Below, one piece after another: positions 49,283 through 61,290 of a stretch of DNA of 64,000 nucleotides. The stretch is from Aporrectodea caliginosa (taxonomy: Eukaryota; Annelida; Clitellata; Crassiclitellata; Lumbricidae): assembly GCA_020284085.1 (NCBI GenBank), contig JACEVL010000484.1, forward strand, positions 1,049,501 to 1,113,500, written 5' to 3'. Position numbers and translations under genes: made by a program. Position 1 is the stretch's first letter, and the number at the start of each line of letters is the position of its first letter. The notes beneath the pieces are model-generated. The model made no database searches, had not been told where the DNA came from, and saw only the letters and a program-made list of their open reading frames with translations.

Positions 49283-49544
49283 GAGCTAATAATAGAAGGA
49301 GCTCTGCGGTCTGTGGGCTGCTGCGAGCGGTCGCTTCTCGTCTCGTCCGTTCCTCGCTCCTGCCTTCAATGAAACGATATCTTGAAGCATACCATGCACG
49401 CAGCAATCCGTCCGAAGATAAATTCGTGGGTGGAATCGAGGAGGCAGAGAGAGGAACGAGCTTCGTTACAGCGTCTGCTTTGACTTGAGTCAGGAAACAC
49501 TCTTGAACTGGCGTCGCCGCTTATGTGAATTCCTCATTTCGACT

Positions 49545-49985
49545 ACCCTGGTCTCTCCTCTCCTCTCCTCTCTTCTACTCTCATTTGCACTCCTCCTATC
49601 TTCTCCTCTCTCCTCACCTCTTCTCTTCTCTCCTTTCCTTTCCTCTCCTCACCTCTCCTCTGTCCTGCTCTCCTCTTCTCTTCTCTTCTCTTCTCTTCTC
49701 TTCTCTTCTCTTCTCTTCTCTTCTCTTCTCTCCTCTGCTCTCCTCTGCTTTCCTCTGCTTTCCTCTGCTTTCCTCTGCACTCCTCTGCTCTCCTCTGCTA
49801 TCATCTTCTCTCCTCTCATCTCATCTCATCTGCTCTCCTCGTCTCTCCTTTCCTCTGCTCTCCTCTCCTCTCCTCTATTCTCCTCTCCTCTCCTCTGCTC
49901 TCCTCCTCTGCTCTCCTCATCTGCTCCCCTCTGCTCTTCTGTCTTCTCTATTCCTCTCCTCTCCTCTCCTCTCTATTCCTTAGCC
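49545..49985 (+). repeat. TCTCC/TCTTC polypyrimidine tract (440 bp)
   Basis: Almost pure C+T on the plus strand, units ctcctctcctctgctt and ctcttctcttctc. A short return of the same motif at 50095-50160. Confidence 0.95.
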
Positions 49986-50639
49986 TCTTAGCCATTTGAC
50001 TATTATTTTTTTCTAATCAATATCTAAACTGCAGATTTTGTAACCTTTTTGCGTTTGAATTAACGTGTTTGTGCAATAAAGGAATAGTAGTAGTAATCCT
50101 CTCCACTCTTCTCTATTCCTCTCTTCTCTATTCCTCTCCTCTCCTCTTCCCTTCCCTCCTCTATACTCATTTCCTGTGTACTCATAGTTTATCCATTCGC
50201 AAGTCCAATCTTTTTGACTACTCTATATATAATGCAGCTTTCAGTGAAGATGTATTTCGCCGCTAGACTTCTTGTCCGTAATGGGTCTGATAATGAGATT
50301 TCCTTCAATCACTCGTTGCTGTAGATGTTTTATAACGATTAGCATACACTATCGACTAATACCGATTGCTTATCCGATCTAGACTTCTGTTTTATTTTAT
50401 TGATCTATGGTTGTCCTTCTCTCTTCGTCTCTGTTGCTTCATGCGCCCATCTGTTTAGCCCTTTTTCGTGGTTATACGCTCATCTGACCGATAGCAGCTT
50501 TTCTACTCAGGGCCGCAAGACATCCACGGTCCCCTACATGCACATCTTCGACATTTCTCAGCGCCAGACGAAAGCCACGTCAGGGAGACCAGCTTATTCA
50601 CCGGCGCTATATCAAATCCAGTCCGCAATAGCCAAGCTG

Positions 50640-50935
50640 CTTTGGCTCCTGTGGCGGTCCTATATGGCTCTCGTGACGGTCCCATATGGCTCCTGTAACT
50701 GTCCTATATGGCTCCTGTAACTGTCTATATGCTCCTGTAACTGTCCTATATGGTTCCTGTAACGGTCCTATACGGCTCTCGTGACGTCCTCCATGGCTCC
50801 TGTAAGTTGTAAAGGTCCTATATGGCTCCTATGACGGTCCTATTATATGACTCTCGTGAGATGTGACGCTCCAATATGGCTCCTGTGATGGTCCCGCGGT
50901 GGCTCCTGTAACGATCCTATGTGGCGTTGCAAGGT
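50640..50935 (+). repeat. 22-bp degenerate tandem repeat
   Basis: About 13 units of tatatggctcctgtaacggt plus cc with point variants. 50160-50640 shows only a short retroelement tail at 50560-50620. Confidence 0.85.
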
Positions 50936-51274
50936 ATTACACTTAAATCAGAGCTAATCTCTCTCGCATCTCATTGCTCACGCTCATATCAACAAATACG
51001 ACACTCGATCAATGTAATCTTTTGACTTGTGGTGCATAGCACATCTGCTAGGACAGTATTGGTCTCTCGATCGTGCGCTCAAAACTTTCGTTTTGAGCGT
51101 CGTGTCTTTATTACAATCTTTGATAAGTAAGCTGAAGTGGCTGATTCGAAAGCTTAGACACGAATTAATCGTAAGAGTAATCGTTATCTCCAAATTTCTT
51201 AGCTTTAGAGCATCGTTTTAGAAATTTGGAGATTAATTATGATGAATTTGAATCAGCTGCTTACTTACCAGCCG

Positions 51275-51490
51275 CAGCCAGACTTCCGGTTTTCCTGACT
51301 TCCGGTTTTCCTGACTTTTGGGTTTCCTGACTTCCGGTTTTTCTGATTTCCGGTTTTCCTGATTTCAGGTTTTCCTGACTTCCTGTTTTCCTCACTTCCG
51401 GTTTTCATGACTTTCCGTTTTTCTGACTATTCGGATTTCCTGACTTTTGGGTTTCCTGTCTTCCGATTTTCCTGACTATTCGGATTTCGA
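51275..51490 (+). repeat. 16-bp tandem repeat
   Basis: About 13 units of gacttccggttttcct with variants. Confidence 0.9.
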
Positions 51491-51599
51491 CCGAACCTAC
51501 TCCAACGGTTTCATTTGAAGCGAACGTCGATTGATTCCTTATACATAATACAATGCAATACAACACAAGCTTCGACAGGCTGTGCGCAGGCGATATAGG

Positions 51600-51740
51600 C
51601 AACAGATACAATACAATACAATTGTATTTTGATATTGCCCTCCTTCAAAAGTTCAGAGTTCAGAGGGCACACGACCATACGACAGAACATCGATGACGCT
51701 GAACATTTGTGAGTGAAAGACTTGTTCAAGGTCTAACACA
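51600..51740 (-). mobile_element. SINE family B, 3' part
   Basis: (CAATA)n then cacacgaccatacgacagaa and agacttgttcaaggtc; matches 7645-7760 and 11740-11815. No tRNA head retained. Confidence 0.55.
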
Positions 51741-52010
51741 GTAGACTATATATAGCGTCCCTTCAAGAAAACTACTAAGAAGCGCTCCCACCTCCAGCAT
51801 GGCTTGAAAGAACATGCAGTCTTATGGTTAGAAAAGAACACAGGAGGGAAGGTCCTGGGAAGAGGTGAAGCTGCAGAGGGATGCCGTTCCACGTCGAGGG
51901 GTCCACCATCGAGAAAGCGCGGTTCTGCCTAGTGGAGGTACGGGCAAAAGGAACAAGAAGAAGACCCTGTTCGAATGAGAGGAGGTTCTTACACTCATGA
52001 TTGCTCTGCG
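51741..52010 (-). mobile_element. LINE 3' end
   Basis: tatatagcgtcccttcaaga, aagcgctcccacctccagca; minus strand carries WNGIPLQ-type C-terminal residues (from ggatgccgttcca). Confidence 0.55.
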
Positions 52011-52173
52011 CCGTCGGTTGATGTTTGATCAGAAACAGACACTTAATAAATGCATAATAATTTTTTTACTGGATAAATAAATGCCGAAGTGATAGATAAG
52101 TTGCAGCAAAGCGAAGGGAGTTAAGCCGTTCATTGCTTGGATGGGTGGCTATGTCATCTGGCGCCCACTGATT

Positions 52174-52364
52174 CAGTGGCGGCGCCAGACATTTTATGTA
52201 ACCAGGGCATAGCCAGAGCAATCATACAAGCAGCCAGTGCAGGGGCGGTTTATGCCCCAAATAAATTCTCGGCAGGGCAAAATTTCTGGCAGGGCAACAA
52301 CCAGGGCAAAGGCTTTTTTACCAGGGCATTTGCCCTTGCATGCCCGGGTGTAGTGCCGCCACTG
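52174..52364. mobile_element. hAT-like MITE 9 (191 bp), sister of MITE 7
   Basis: Near-perfect TIRs CAGTGGCGGC and GCCGCCACTG; flanks ccactgat and ccactgaa (offset by one base, 7/8). About 90 percent similar by eye to 40260-40452. Confidence 0.75.
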
Positions 52365-52799
52365 CCACTGAACCATCCATCCCTTAAACAACATCTATTG
52401 TCCGCTTATTTCTTGGATGGGATGCTACAGCATCGGACGCCCACTCAACCATCCATCCCTTCGGTGTCCGGGAATGAGTTCCAAAGCAAGGGGCTGTGAG
52501 ATGAAGCAGGTGTCCCATCGTTCAATTGCCTTGATCGCCCAGAACGATCCTTCAATTTGAGGACTACGCCTTAGTGAAGTGTCTGCACAGGCGTAGTACT
52601 CAAGGCTGTGTTTTGTGGTCTGTGGAGGCGTTAAACAAATGCAAAACCCTTTGCATTTGTGCTCAAGTTGCTGCAAGAATACTACAGTATATCATACGTG
52701 TTTACTTGGGCCTGTCACACTAAGTGCCACTAAAGCTGAGGCACCACACCAGCGTACACTAATATGATCTAATGCCATATATACAGTCAGTGGTTGGGA

Positions 52800-53180
52800 C
52801 ATATATATCATCATCATTATCATCATCAGTTCCTGACGCCAGCCATAATATTATGGCGGCGATGGATACAAATAAATGACCTCCATTATTCTCTGTCATT
52901 TGTCAAATCCATTGCTCCCCTTATTGTCAGTTCACGTGATGTTATGTCCTCATTTATATCGTCTATCCATGAAGCGTAGTCTTGGTTTGCCTTTGAGTCT
53001 TTTTCCTTTGAATCTTGAATGCATTGCATTGTATGGTATTCGGTCAACTGCAGCATTCTCTGTATACATGGCCAAACCATCGGAGTCTTCGTTGAACGAC
53101 TTTGTCTATATAGCAGAGTTGCTTCAATTCCTAATGTTGGGGCATATAGATTGCCGTAAATAGCTGATATATACAGTTCT
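52800..53180 (-). mobile_element. LINE 3' end of a second clade
   Basis: Minus strand reads SWIDDINEDITSREL, then DLTNDRE followed by a broken W-R-S segment and VSIAA; the D(R)xxWRS motif is the usual C-terminus of RTE/jockey-like LINEs. Left tail is (ATC)n at 52808-52828. Confidence 0.6.
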
Positions 53181-53189
53181 TTAGGCAAT

Positions 53190-53900
53190 ATTATATTATA
53201 CGCCTGTGCACAAACTGTAACAGAACTACTTGCACTGGATCACACTATAGTCTATAGAAGAACATGCTACACTATAAACTACATTTATTTACGCCGCACA
53301 ATAGAATAGAATAGAATATTCTTTATTGTAAATGCAATTATTACAAACCGCATTTTGGCTAACATGAAAGATTAAAGGATTGTTTTCTCTATTGGATTAG
53401 ATCATTAGACTATTTATACATTCTATAAATTGTATGTTCACAATGTTACTCTGCGCATTATACGAGTGCACTGTATTGCATTCGCTGGTTGGGCGGCCGG
53501 TCATTTTGGCGGTTCATCCGATGATACGTTTTAATTAAGTAACAGACTAAGGAACCATAAATCGATGCCGCGCCCTGACTCAATCGAAATGCACGTATAG
53601 GTCTTTCGGAGGGACCCCAGAAGCTCCGTGTATATGCAGCTAGATCTTGATTGGAACTGTCTGGAAATATCAGACACTAGTGTGCTTAGAACGACGCATA
53701 TGCACAGCCATGGACTGTTGATGCAGTCAGACAACCAATGTCGCTGTTATGCTGAGTGAATCGGGCTGCGAAGATATCAGCTTCAGCGCGGTCTTAGTAG
53801 AAGACTATACACAAAACCGTTAGCGTAAGATAAGTCCACAGTGGATGGTATACGACTCCATCTTATTATAAGGGCGGTTGTTGACCTATTCTATACCACA
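53190..53900. other. No gene recognised
   Basis: A family G-like piece at 53290-53360 (agaatattctttattgtaaa); otherwise unique-looking non-coding sequence. Confidence 0.45.
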
Positions 53901-53919
53901 GTTAACAGACGATGGAGGG

Positions 53920-54125
53920 AGACAGAGACAGAGAGACAGAAAAACAGACAGATAGACAGACATATATATAGACAGACAGATACACAGACAGACAGGCAGA
54001 CAGGGGCAGTCGGGCACTGCTGTAATCAGCTCCACAAGGCTCCGGGGACAGAGAGACAGTTAGAGATACAGATAGACAGACAGACAGGCAGACAGATAGA
54101 TAGACAGAATGACAGATAAAGGCAG
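53920..54125 (+). repeat. GACA/GATA tetranucleotide repeat
   Basis: Two GACA-rich blocks (53923-54003, 54045-54120) separated by a related ggctccggggacagagaga segment. Confidence 0.9.
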
Positions 54126-54189
54126 GTAGTAACTGCTGTAACGAACTTCCCAAGGCGCCATATAAATTACCTGCTGCCAGAAATGACAA

Positions 54190-54255
54190 ACAACTTCGCC
54201 ACTCCCTTACTCAGGTGGTGCCAGACCAAATCCTGGAGGAAGAAGGAGGATGGCG
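54190..54255 (-). repeat. Dispersed repeat, family F fragment
   Basis: cttcgccactcccttactca, gaggatggcgacg; complement of the family F core. Confidence 0.4.
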
Positions 54256-54277
54256 ACGCAATTTCATCTCTGTTATG

Positions 54278-56065
54278 CAGGGGCGGTTTTACCACTAGGC
54301 GAACTGGGCGGCCGCCTAGGGCGGCACGCTTCTGGGGGCGGCAGAAAAGCTAAATAAAAATATTTTTTTAAACATTGCCGGCGTTTTGCCACCATTCATT
54401 AATAAATGAATACGAAAATAAGAATCGGCTTCAAAAAGACCACAGACATTTTGAAATCATGTGGCACGTCACGCTTATGCCCTTAACTATCGCAAGTTTG
54501 AAGTAGCCTAATCTAGCGACATATTTGAAATGAAACTGAGACCGATCATCTGCAATGTTACCACTCCTTCGGTTTTCCCAAGATCTTGGTTTTTAATCCG
54601 AACTTCTAAAATGGAGTTTTCTGGAGACCTTGTATTTTCACTTGGGGTTTTCTTGTTTTACTGAAACAAACCCTGTTTTCGTTAAAAGTTTAATCAATTT
54701 TTGTTAGAAACATAATTCATACCGGTAGCCTATCACAAAAAAATCCAGTGCTAGTACAAAACCAGACACTAAAGATAACGGTCTGGATGATCGAGGTCAA
54801 TAAATGGCGCAATATGTGTGCAAGCATTGATATAGGCCTAATGGATTTAAAATATAGTACTTTTAAATAATGCTAACACTGCGGGACTAGGTTTTAAAAT
54901 ATAACAAAAGTTACAAGACGCCGCATATTTATTCGATTTGACGTCTTCTTGACACTTCCAGTTTCTGTGGCTAATAATAATTAGAGAAGCTTCTCGAAGC
55001 TCAAAAGAAACATATAATTTGCATACGTCCATGCTGCAAGAAAGATTTGTTGAACTAGGCCAGTGTGATTTTCGTTAACGATAACGATAACGAAAATGTT
55101 CGTTAACGAAAATAAAATGACTTCGTTAACGATAACTATAACTATAACTAAAAAATATCATTAACTATAACTATAACTATAACGAAAATAACACTAACGA
55201 AAATTCATCTTTATTTTCGTTAATGCAAAAAATAAAAATAGGAAGTGCAATAAGGACGATTCGACATAAATGAGAACGAAAAATGCGATATTTTTATTAT
55301 GCAATTTGTCAGTTACTTTAGAAACTCGTGTATTCATGAAGCTGAATGCACCCATGCTTCAAAGGCTTTCAAAGCTCTGAGCAAATTGTGAAACAGCGTG
55401 TTAATACGCACAATTTTGCTTATAGCCTTAATTACTGTAACTAAGTAGTAACTAAAATTAACTAAAATAAAAATCCATTAACTATAACTATAACTATAAC
55501 TAAAAAATAATACTAACTATAACTATAACTATAACTAAAATAAAAACCATTAACTATAACTGTAACTATAACTAAAATAAAATCTGTAAGGAAAATCACA
55601 CTGAACTAGGCCTAGCTACCTCGTCAATTGAACATGATAGGCCTCTTGCTGGAGACATTGAACTGACAGAACTCTTTTACATTTTGCTAAAGTGAAGGCG
55701 CGAAAAATTAAATTCTGAAATTACATTATAATTATTTCTACAGACTTCGTAGAAAGTTCGTACGTATAGGTAGGATTTTGACTTAGTACAAGTAGCCGTA
55801 GGATTTCTTACAAAGTGTTCAAACGAAAATGTGCACTGTCTCATTGTTTAATAGGCCAGCATGTATTTACATTTTAAATTCCCATTAAACGTATTACACT
55901 ATACAGCATAGGCTGCATAGCTAATACAATTTCAAGACTGTTACTGTAATTATGGACAACTTTTAAATTAACTTAGTTAATTTAATATTAATTTGTTATC
56001 GCACTTACCGGGGGCGCAGCGCGACAGGTTCGCCTAGGGCGGCAAATACCCTGGCGCCGCCACTG
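54278..56065. mobile_element. hAT-like element 10 (1788 bp) containing a nested hAT
   Basis: Left end CAGGGGCGGTTTTACC with ggcggccgcctagggcggca; right end gttcgcctagggcggcaaat to GCGCCGCCACTG. Perfect 8-bp duplication ctgttatg (54270-54277, 56066-56073). Without the insert it is about 1.24 kb. No transposase frame longer than about 60 codons, so non-autonomous or decayed. Confidence 0.88.
55061..55603. mobile_element. Nested hAT-like MITE 11 (543 bp)
   Basis: TIRs CAGTGTGATTTTC and GAAAATCACACTG; perfect 8-bp duplication aactaggc (55053-55060, 55604-55611). Subterminal arrays of ataactataactata and cgataacg. Lies wholly inside element 10, so it inserted later. Confidence 0.9.
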
Positions 56066-56689
56066 CTGTTATGGCACAGCGCCATTAAACATTTACTTAC
56101 TAACTAAACGACGAACCGAGGACCAACGCCTTGAGCCAATCTGTCCATAGGTGTAAAGCGTTAGCGACTTTATTTTCTTCGCCTCGGCATATGAGAACAG
56201 TTTTTGTGTTAAAGACGTCATAACAAAGTACCACACGCGGCCAACACACGTCTCCTGATAGGCTATAGGCTATGAATCCGGACTAAACGAACAGCCAGAC
56301 TAATCAGACTAAACACTCACCTGAGACGTGCTACAGACGTTGAAAGGCGCTATAGAAGTTTCGAATAACTGAGACTGGATGGATCATAGACCGACCTGCT
56401 CTGCAAAGACGCTTTCGCCGAAGCGTTCGAAGGAAGACTGGAAGAATCCTCCTCTTTCCTGACGACTCACTGAACTCCAGACCAAACTCACTAACACTAC
56501 TCTTCCATCTCCTCCTCCATCTCCTCTTCTTCCTCTTCCTCCTCCTTCTGCTCCTCCTTCTCTTCCTCCTCTGACGTCTACGCCGTCCAACTTTCTTACC
56601 AGCCCACCTGACCCTCTCCCGTTGTTGCAAGACTCATCAGTGTATATCGCACCAGATTCGGTAAGATTCTGAGTTTCTATTGTATTGTA

Positions 56690-56880
56690 TTGTATTTAGA
56701 AATTTACAAAGCGCTTCTCACAGCAATACCCAATCAGAAACGCTCCCAGTGCGAAGAGCCCTGCGAAAAAAGCAACGTCTTAAGCCAACGAGAAACGGCC
56801 GAAATACCCCAAGCTCACAGATCGAATCGAAGAGGGCAGGTCAATCCAGAGCATAATATGTGCCGGGTATTTACTATTTA
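56690..56880 (-). mobile_element. LINE 3' end
   Basis: (TATTG)n then aaatttacaaagcgcttctc, gaaacgctcccagtgcgaag; minus strand has the LKTLLF-type C-terminus. Confidence 0.6.
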
Positions 56881-56924
56881 GCGACAATCCAATAGCTAAT
56901 GCTACAACTATAGCTTCGCCACTG

Positions 56925-57010
56925 CCGTTTCCGGGTAGTGCCAGACTGCCAGTCCCAAAAAGGAGAAGGGCGACGATACTTAACTTTGTTATGACATAGC
57001 GTCGTTAACT
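56925..57010 (-). repeat. Dispersed repeat, family F
   Basis: gccactgccgtttccgggta, cagtcccaaaaaggagaagg, gttatgacatagcgtcg. Confidence 0.5.
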
Positions 57011-57164
57011 AACCAACTACTGCTTAACATGCAGGAACTGCTTCGCCGTACCCAGTGAGGTGCATTTGTTTCTTGCTCTCAGCTGCCAAGGCAGAGAAAG
57101 TTTGCAGTGCGCATGCGCGCTGCCTAGCCTAGGCAGAGATAAGTTCTGTACCAGGAAACAGAGT

Positions 57165-57690
57165 GTATTAACCTCCTCTGCTTCTCCTCCGCTCTCCTCC
57201 ACTCTTCCAGTCTCCTTTATACTGTTTATCCGTCTTTTTATCCTCTCCCACATCCTCTTCTGTCCTCCTCCGGCCGCCTCCGCCCTTCTTCTTTTACTCC
57301 TGATCATCTTCCTACTCCAACTCTTCCTACTTCTCCTACTTCTTTTCCTCCTCCTTCTCCTCCTTCCTCTTCGTCGTCTTCATCTTCTTCTTCTACTTCT
57401 TCTTTTGTTTCTCCTCCTCCTCCTCTTCCTCCTCCTTTTCCTCCTTCTTCTTCTTTTTCTGCTACTCCTAATGCTTCTCCTCCTCTTCCTCCTCCTCCTC
57501 CTCCTCCTCCTCCTCTTCTTCTTCGTCCTTTTCTTTTCCTCCTGCTCCTCCTCATTCTCCTCTTCCTTCTCCTTCTCCTCCTCTTCCTCTTCCTTATCAT
57601 CCTCCTCTTCCTTCTTCTCCTTCAACATCAACTTCTCCTCCTCCTCCTCCTCCTCCTCCTCCTCCTCCTCCTCCTCCTCCCCTCTTCCTC
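57165..57690 (+). repeat. Polypyrimidine tract (CTC/CTT)n, about 520 bp
   Basis: Runs of ctcctcctcttcctcctc; a 236-codon Leu-rich plus frame and Arg/Glu/Lys-rich minus frames are artefacts of composition. 57720-58400 shows no recognised feature except short (AGTG)n near 58110-58200. Confidence 0.93.
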
Positions 57691-58405
57691 CTCGTCCTCC
57701 TCCTCTTGTCTTCCCGCATGGCAGCCTAAGGAGCTGCTTGAACGCTGAGAAGAGATTTGCCAGAGTATGACATTATATAGGAACATTCGAACACAAGGGC
57801 CTTCGTCAATCAACGTCAGACCAATGGACTGCAGCTGCCTTTCATATTCACAAGAAACATTCGAAAAGACTTTATGATCGGCAGACTTAGCACAAATGTA
57901 TTTAAACTTCCTTTACTGTTGCCTTTTCTTTGTTAAATGAATGCACCCTTAAGGCTGCTCGCCTGGCGGAAATTTCTTCTCAGTTTCGGTATAGAACTAT
58001 AGGCCAACGATAAGGAATATCTTTAGCTACATACAGTATACGATATTTATCTATGCATCTTTTTTCTAGGTTCCTTTATCTTTATAACAACGCCATTCTT
58101 CACTGAATCTCTTCAGTGAGTGTACGAGTGAGTGAACGATTGAGTGAGTGAATGAGTCAGTCAATCAGTCAATCAATCAGTGAGTTAGCGAGTGATTGAT
58201 TGAGCGAACGAGCGAGTGGTTTCCCCTATCCATCGTCAGCCATTCCTACGTCTCTGTGTATATAGGCCTTTTATGTAGTCAGCCATTATTTAACTTCTGA
58301 AGAATTCGTCCATTTAAGTGTACTGTCTTATTATGCGCAACAGCAGTTGAATAAATAAGTACAAATTAAACAATAACTAAATAACTAAATAAATAAATGG
58401 ACAGT

Positions 58406-58407
<2 letters not shown>

Positions 58408-58446
<39 letters not shown>

Positions 58447-58733
58447 GGATGGATGGATGGATGGATGGATGGATGGATGGATGGATGGATGGATGGATGG
58501 ATGGATGGATGGATGGATGGATGGATGGATGGATGGGTGGGTGGGTGGGTGGGTGGGTGGGTGGGTGGGTGGGTGGGTGGGTGGGTGGGTGGGTGGATGG
58601 ATGGATGGATGGATGGATGGATGGATGGATGGATGGATGGATGGATGGATGGATGGATGGATGGATGGATGGATGGATGGATGGATGGATGGATGGATGG
58701 ATGGATGGATGGATGGATGGATGGATGGATAGA

Positions 58734-58793
<60 letters not shown>

Positions 58794-58815
58794 TAGCTAC
58801 ACAGATAGATAGATA
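58408..58815 (+). repeat. Mirror-ordered compound tetranucleotide array
   Basis: (GATA) 58408-58445, (GATG) to about 58535, (GGTG) to about 58595, (GATG) to about 58728, (GATA) to about 58752, (GACA) to about 58790, then GATA. Neighbouring blocks differ by one base. Confidence 0.95.
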
Positions 58816-59111
58816 AATTGTTCATTTACAGTCTAAAGCCAGATAAGTTTTTACTCTTCTAACCCCCACCCCCACCCCTCCCCCCGCCCGAGGTCATGCG
58901 ATACCATTAGGTTATCCATCCAATCTCTTACAAAGGTTCTTATTTGCTCGTTTGAAGTCAATAAAAGGCTCTTGTGTTCATCTGTATACGTAAAACGCAA
59001 AGTAGAGAGCTTGTACATCTGTCTGTATAGATGACGGCCAGTGTGTTTGGATGTCAGCATGCATGTATGTCTCTCTCTGTCTTTTTCTTTGTTTCTGTAT
59101 TCCAAAAAGCT

Positions 59112-59281
59112 CCGACTGACTGACTGACTGACTGATTGACTCATTCAATCGCCCGCTCTAGCATTCGCTTGTTCACCGCCTCACTGAAATGACTAACTGA
59201 CTGACTGACTGACTGACTGAATGACTGACTGACTGACTGACTGACTTACTTACTTACTGACTGACTGACTGAATGAATGAG

Positions 59282-59315
<34 letters not shown>

Positions 59316-59535
59316 TCTGAATGACTGACTGACTGACTGACTGACTGACTGACTGCTCGACCCACTCACTCACACACACACTCACTCTCCCTCTCACTCT
59401 GTCACTCACTCATTCACTCACTCTCTCGCTCATTCACTCAATTACTCACTCACTCACTCACTCACTCACACCCACACAGTCACACACTCTCTCTCGCTCG
59501 CTCACTCGCTCGCTCACTCACCCAGTCATTAATTC
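59112..59535 (+). repeat. (ACTG)n followed by (CACT)n
   Basis: ACTG-rich 59112-59355 with interruptions, then CTCACT/CACA-rich to about 59530. Confidence 0.92.
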
Positions 59536-59799
59536 ACACCCTTTCACCCACCCACCCACCCAGTGGCACCCACACAAATACCTAAGTTCTCTCCAGTACT
59601 AAGAGAAGCATTCAAATCCATCACGCAGTCTGGCCGTGGTAGCCCAAACCATGGACTTCCCTCCCTCTCTTTCCCTCTTCTCTCTCCCTCCTTCTCTCCC
59701 TGCTTGTTCCTCCCCATCACCCTCGATCTTTCCATTGGCCCATCCTTGTCCTCCCCTTGAAAGATCCTCCTCATCACACATATGCTAGGATATCATGTT

Positions 59800-60620
59800 A
59801 CTTAAAAATAGACCATGGAAGTTCCGACTGACGTCGAATACATTGCCGTCCTCTAACTCTAAGTCGTCTAACTGCATCCACAATAGCTACATCTATAGTT
59901 CACGCTAAATTAGACTACTGCAATTCTCTTTTCCTAAATATAGATATAACTCAAATAAACCGCCTCCAAGCAATTCAGAATGCCCTAGCCCGTGCTGTCA
60001 CCAAAACCCCCAAATACCATCACATCACTCCTGTCCTCGAATCACTCCACTGGCTCAAAATCCCCGAACGAATAGAATACAAAATCATCTCACTCACGTA
60101 CAACACACTTCAAACCTCCAAGCCCTCCTATCTCCGTCAGTTGTTCACGATCCAGCCACTTCGTTCAACCCGCTCCTCCTCCTCCCTAACACTGCTCCGC
60201 CCTTCCGTCACCTCATCATTACAATTTTCCAATCGCTCCATAGCCATAGCTGTTCCACCTCTTTGGAACAAACTTCCGCCAGCACTACGACAAATATCTG
60301 ACCAATCCTACGAAGTCACCAAAACTCCACCTCTCGCTATCTCTCCACAGGTCTTTCACTCGAAACTGAAAACACTGCTTTTTGACAAATCCTATCCTGA
60401 ATCCAACACTTCTCCCTGCCTACCTCGCCGTCTGAACACAAAACACCATCCACCTTAGCCGCCTGTCTGTCTGCCTGCCTGACTCTCTGGATTTTGACCC
60501 CTGCCTATCGATTTTGATTTTATTGAGCGCCTGTGAATAAGCTGGTTCCCGCGACTTCGCTTTTGTGGGCGCTGTAGAAGTTCTGAGTTTACGATTACGA
60601 TTACGATTACCGTTTCAAGG
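59800..60620 (+). mobile_element. LINE 3' end with about 200 codons of RT C-terminus
   Basis: Longest LINE remnant. Frame from about 59853: SIVHAKLDYCNSLFLN, INRLQAIQNALARAVTKT, ITPVLESLHWLKIPERIEYK, then AVPPLWNKLP and FHSKLKTLLF, stop at about 60456. LDYCNSL..LQxIQNA and L..LHWL are typical of the L2/CR1 RT thumb/C-terminal region. 3' UTR gcctgtgaataagctggttc ends in (TTACGA)n. 5'-truncated, endonuclease and palm absent. Confidence 0.8.
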
Positions 60621-60654
60621 ATCTCACCATCCATTCAAATGATGTATATGTATA

Positions 60655-60710
60655 AAAATCATATATATATATATATATTATATATATATATTATATATAT
60701 ATATATACGT
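60655..60710. repeat. (TA)n microsatellite
   Basis: Three TA tracts separated by ttatat, directly after the LINE 3' end. Confidence 0.85.
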
Positions 60711-60969
60711 TGTTGCTATATTATCTTCTGTCTGTTTTTGGCTCTCTTCCAATTCCTGGCACTCCAAAGACTACTGTGGCCAGACAGAATGTCTGGTGCC
60801 TTCAGAACAGTCACTGTGACTCATAGACAGCCCATACACCATGCACGTATACGAGACCGTCGATACACTTCTTTTTAGACAACATTAATGGCCACATTAT
60901 TGTCTCGTTGAGGGACTCGGTGGTTACTCTTCGACTAGAAAGTTCAGCGACAAATGTAAATGCACATGT

Positions 60970-61030
60970 AATGTAATGTACTTGAACATTTATACAGCGC
61001 CCCTTCTAGATATCTACTCAGAAATTCTCT
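60970..61030 (-). mobile_element. LINE 3' tail fragment
   Basis: atttatacagcgccccttct and gatatctactcagaa. Confidence 0.5.
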
Positions 61031-61149
61031 GCTCTAGTCTATGTGATGCTAAATGTCATTACGAACGAATATATTACATCAGTTATAGCCAAACAATGCA
61101 CAGTAAGCTGAAAGAGTCACCAGTGGCGGGCCCACGCACACATGCATGT

Positions 61150-61290
61150 TCACGTGTTGCTATGGAAACCGTTTGGCCTCGACCCTGTTAATTTTTCAGT
61201 GAATTGATCGGGTGAGATCCTTCACCACCGCTTGCTCTTTTGAATGGTCGCCACGCCTTTTAAGGTCCCCCGTGAACAGACCGTGCTAGC
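61150..61290 (+). repeat. Dispersed repeat, family H, with E-box and X-box-like motif
   Basis: cctcgaccctgttaattttt, gtgagatccttcacc, cgccacgccttttaaggtcc match 5110-5275. Just upstream are CACGTG (61151-61156) and GTTGCTATGGAAAC (61156-61169), the latter an RFX-like site. Confidence 0.5.

Noticed and set aside
49485..49991. 150-168-codon Ser/Leu/Pro frames
   Set aside because: TCTCC repeat composition in two frames; not protein-like.
57060..57770. 236-codon plus-strand open frame rich in Leu/Ser, and Arg/Lys/Glu-rich minus frames
   Set aside because: Entirely explained by a polypyrimidine tract; no domain, no splice context.
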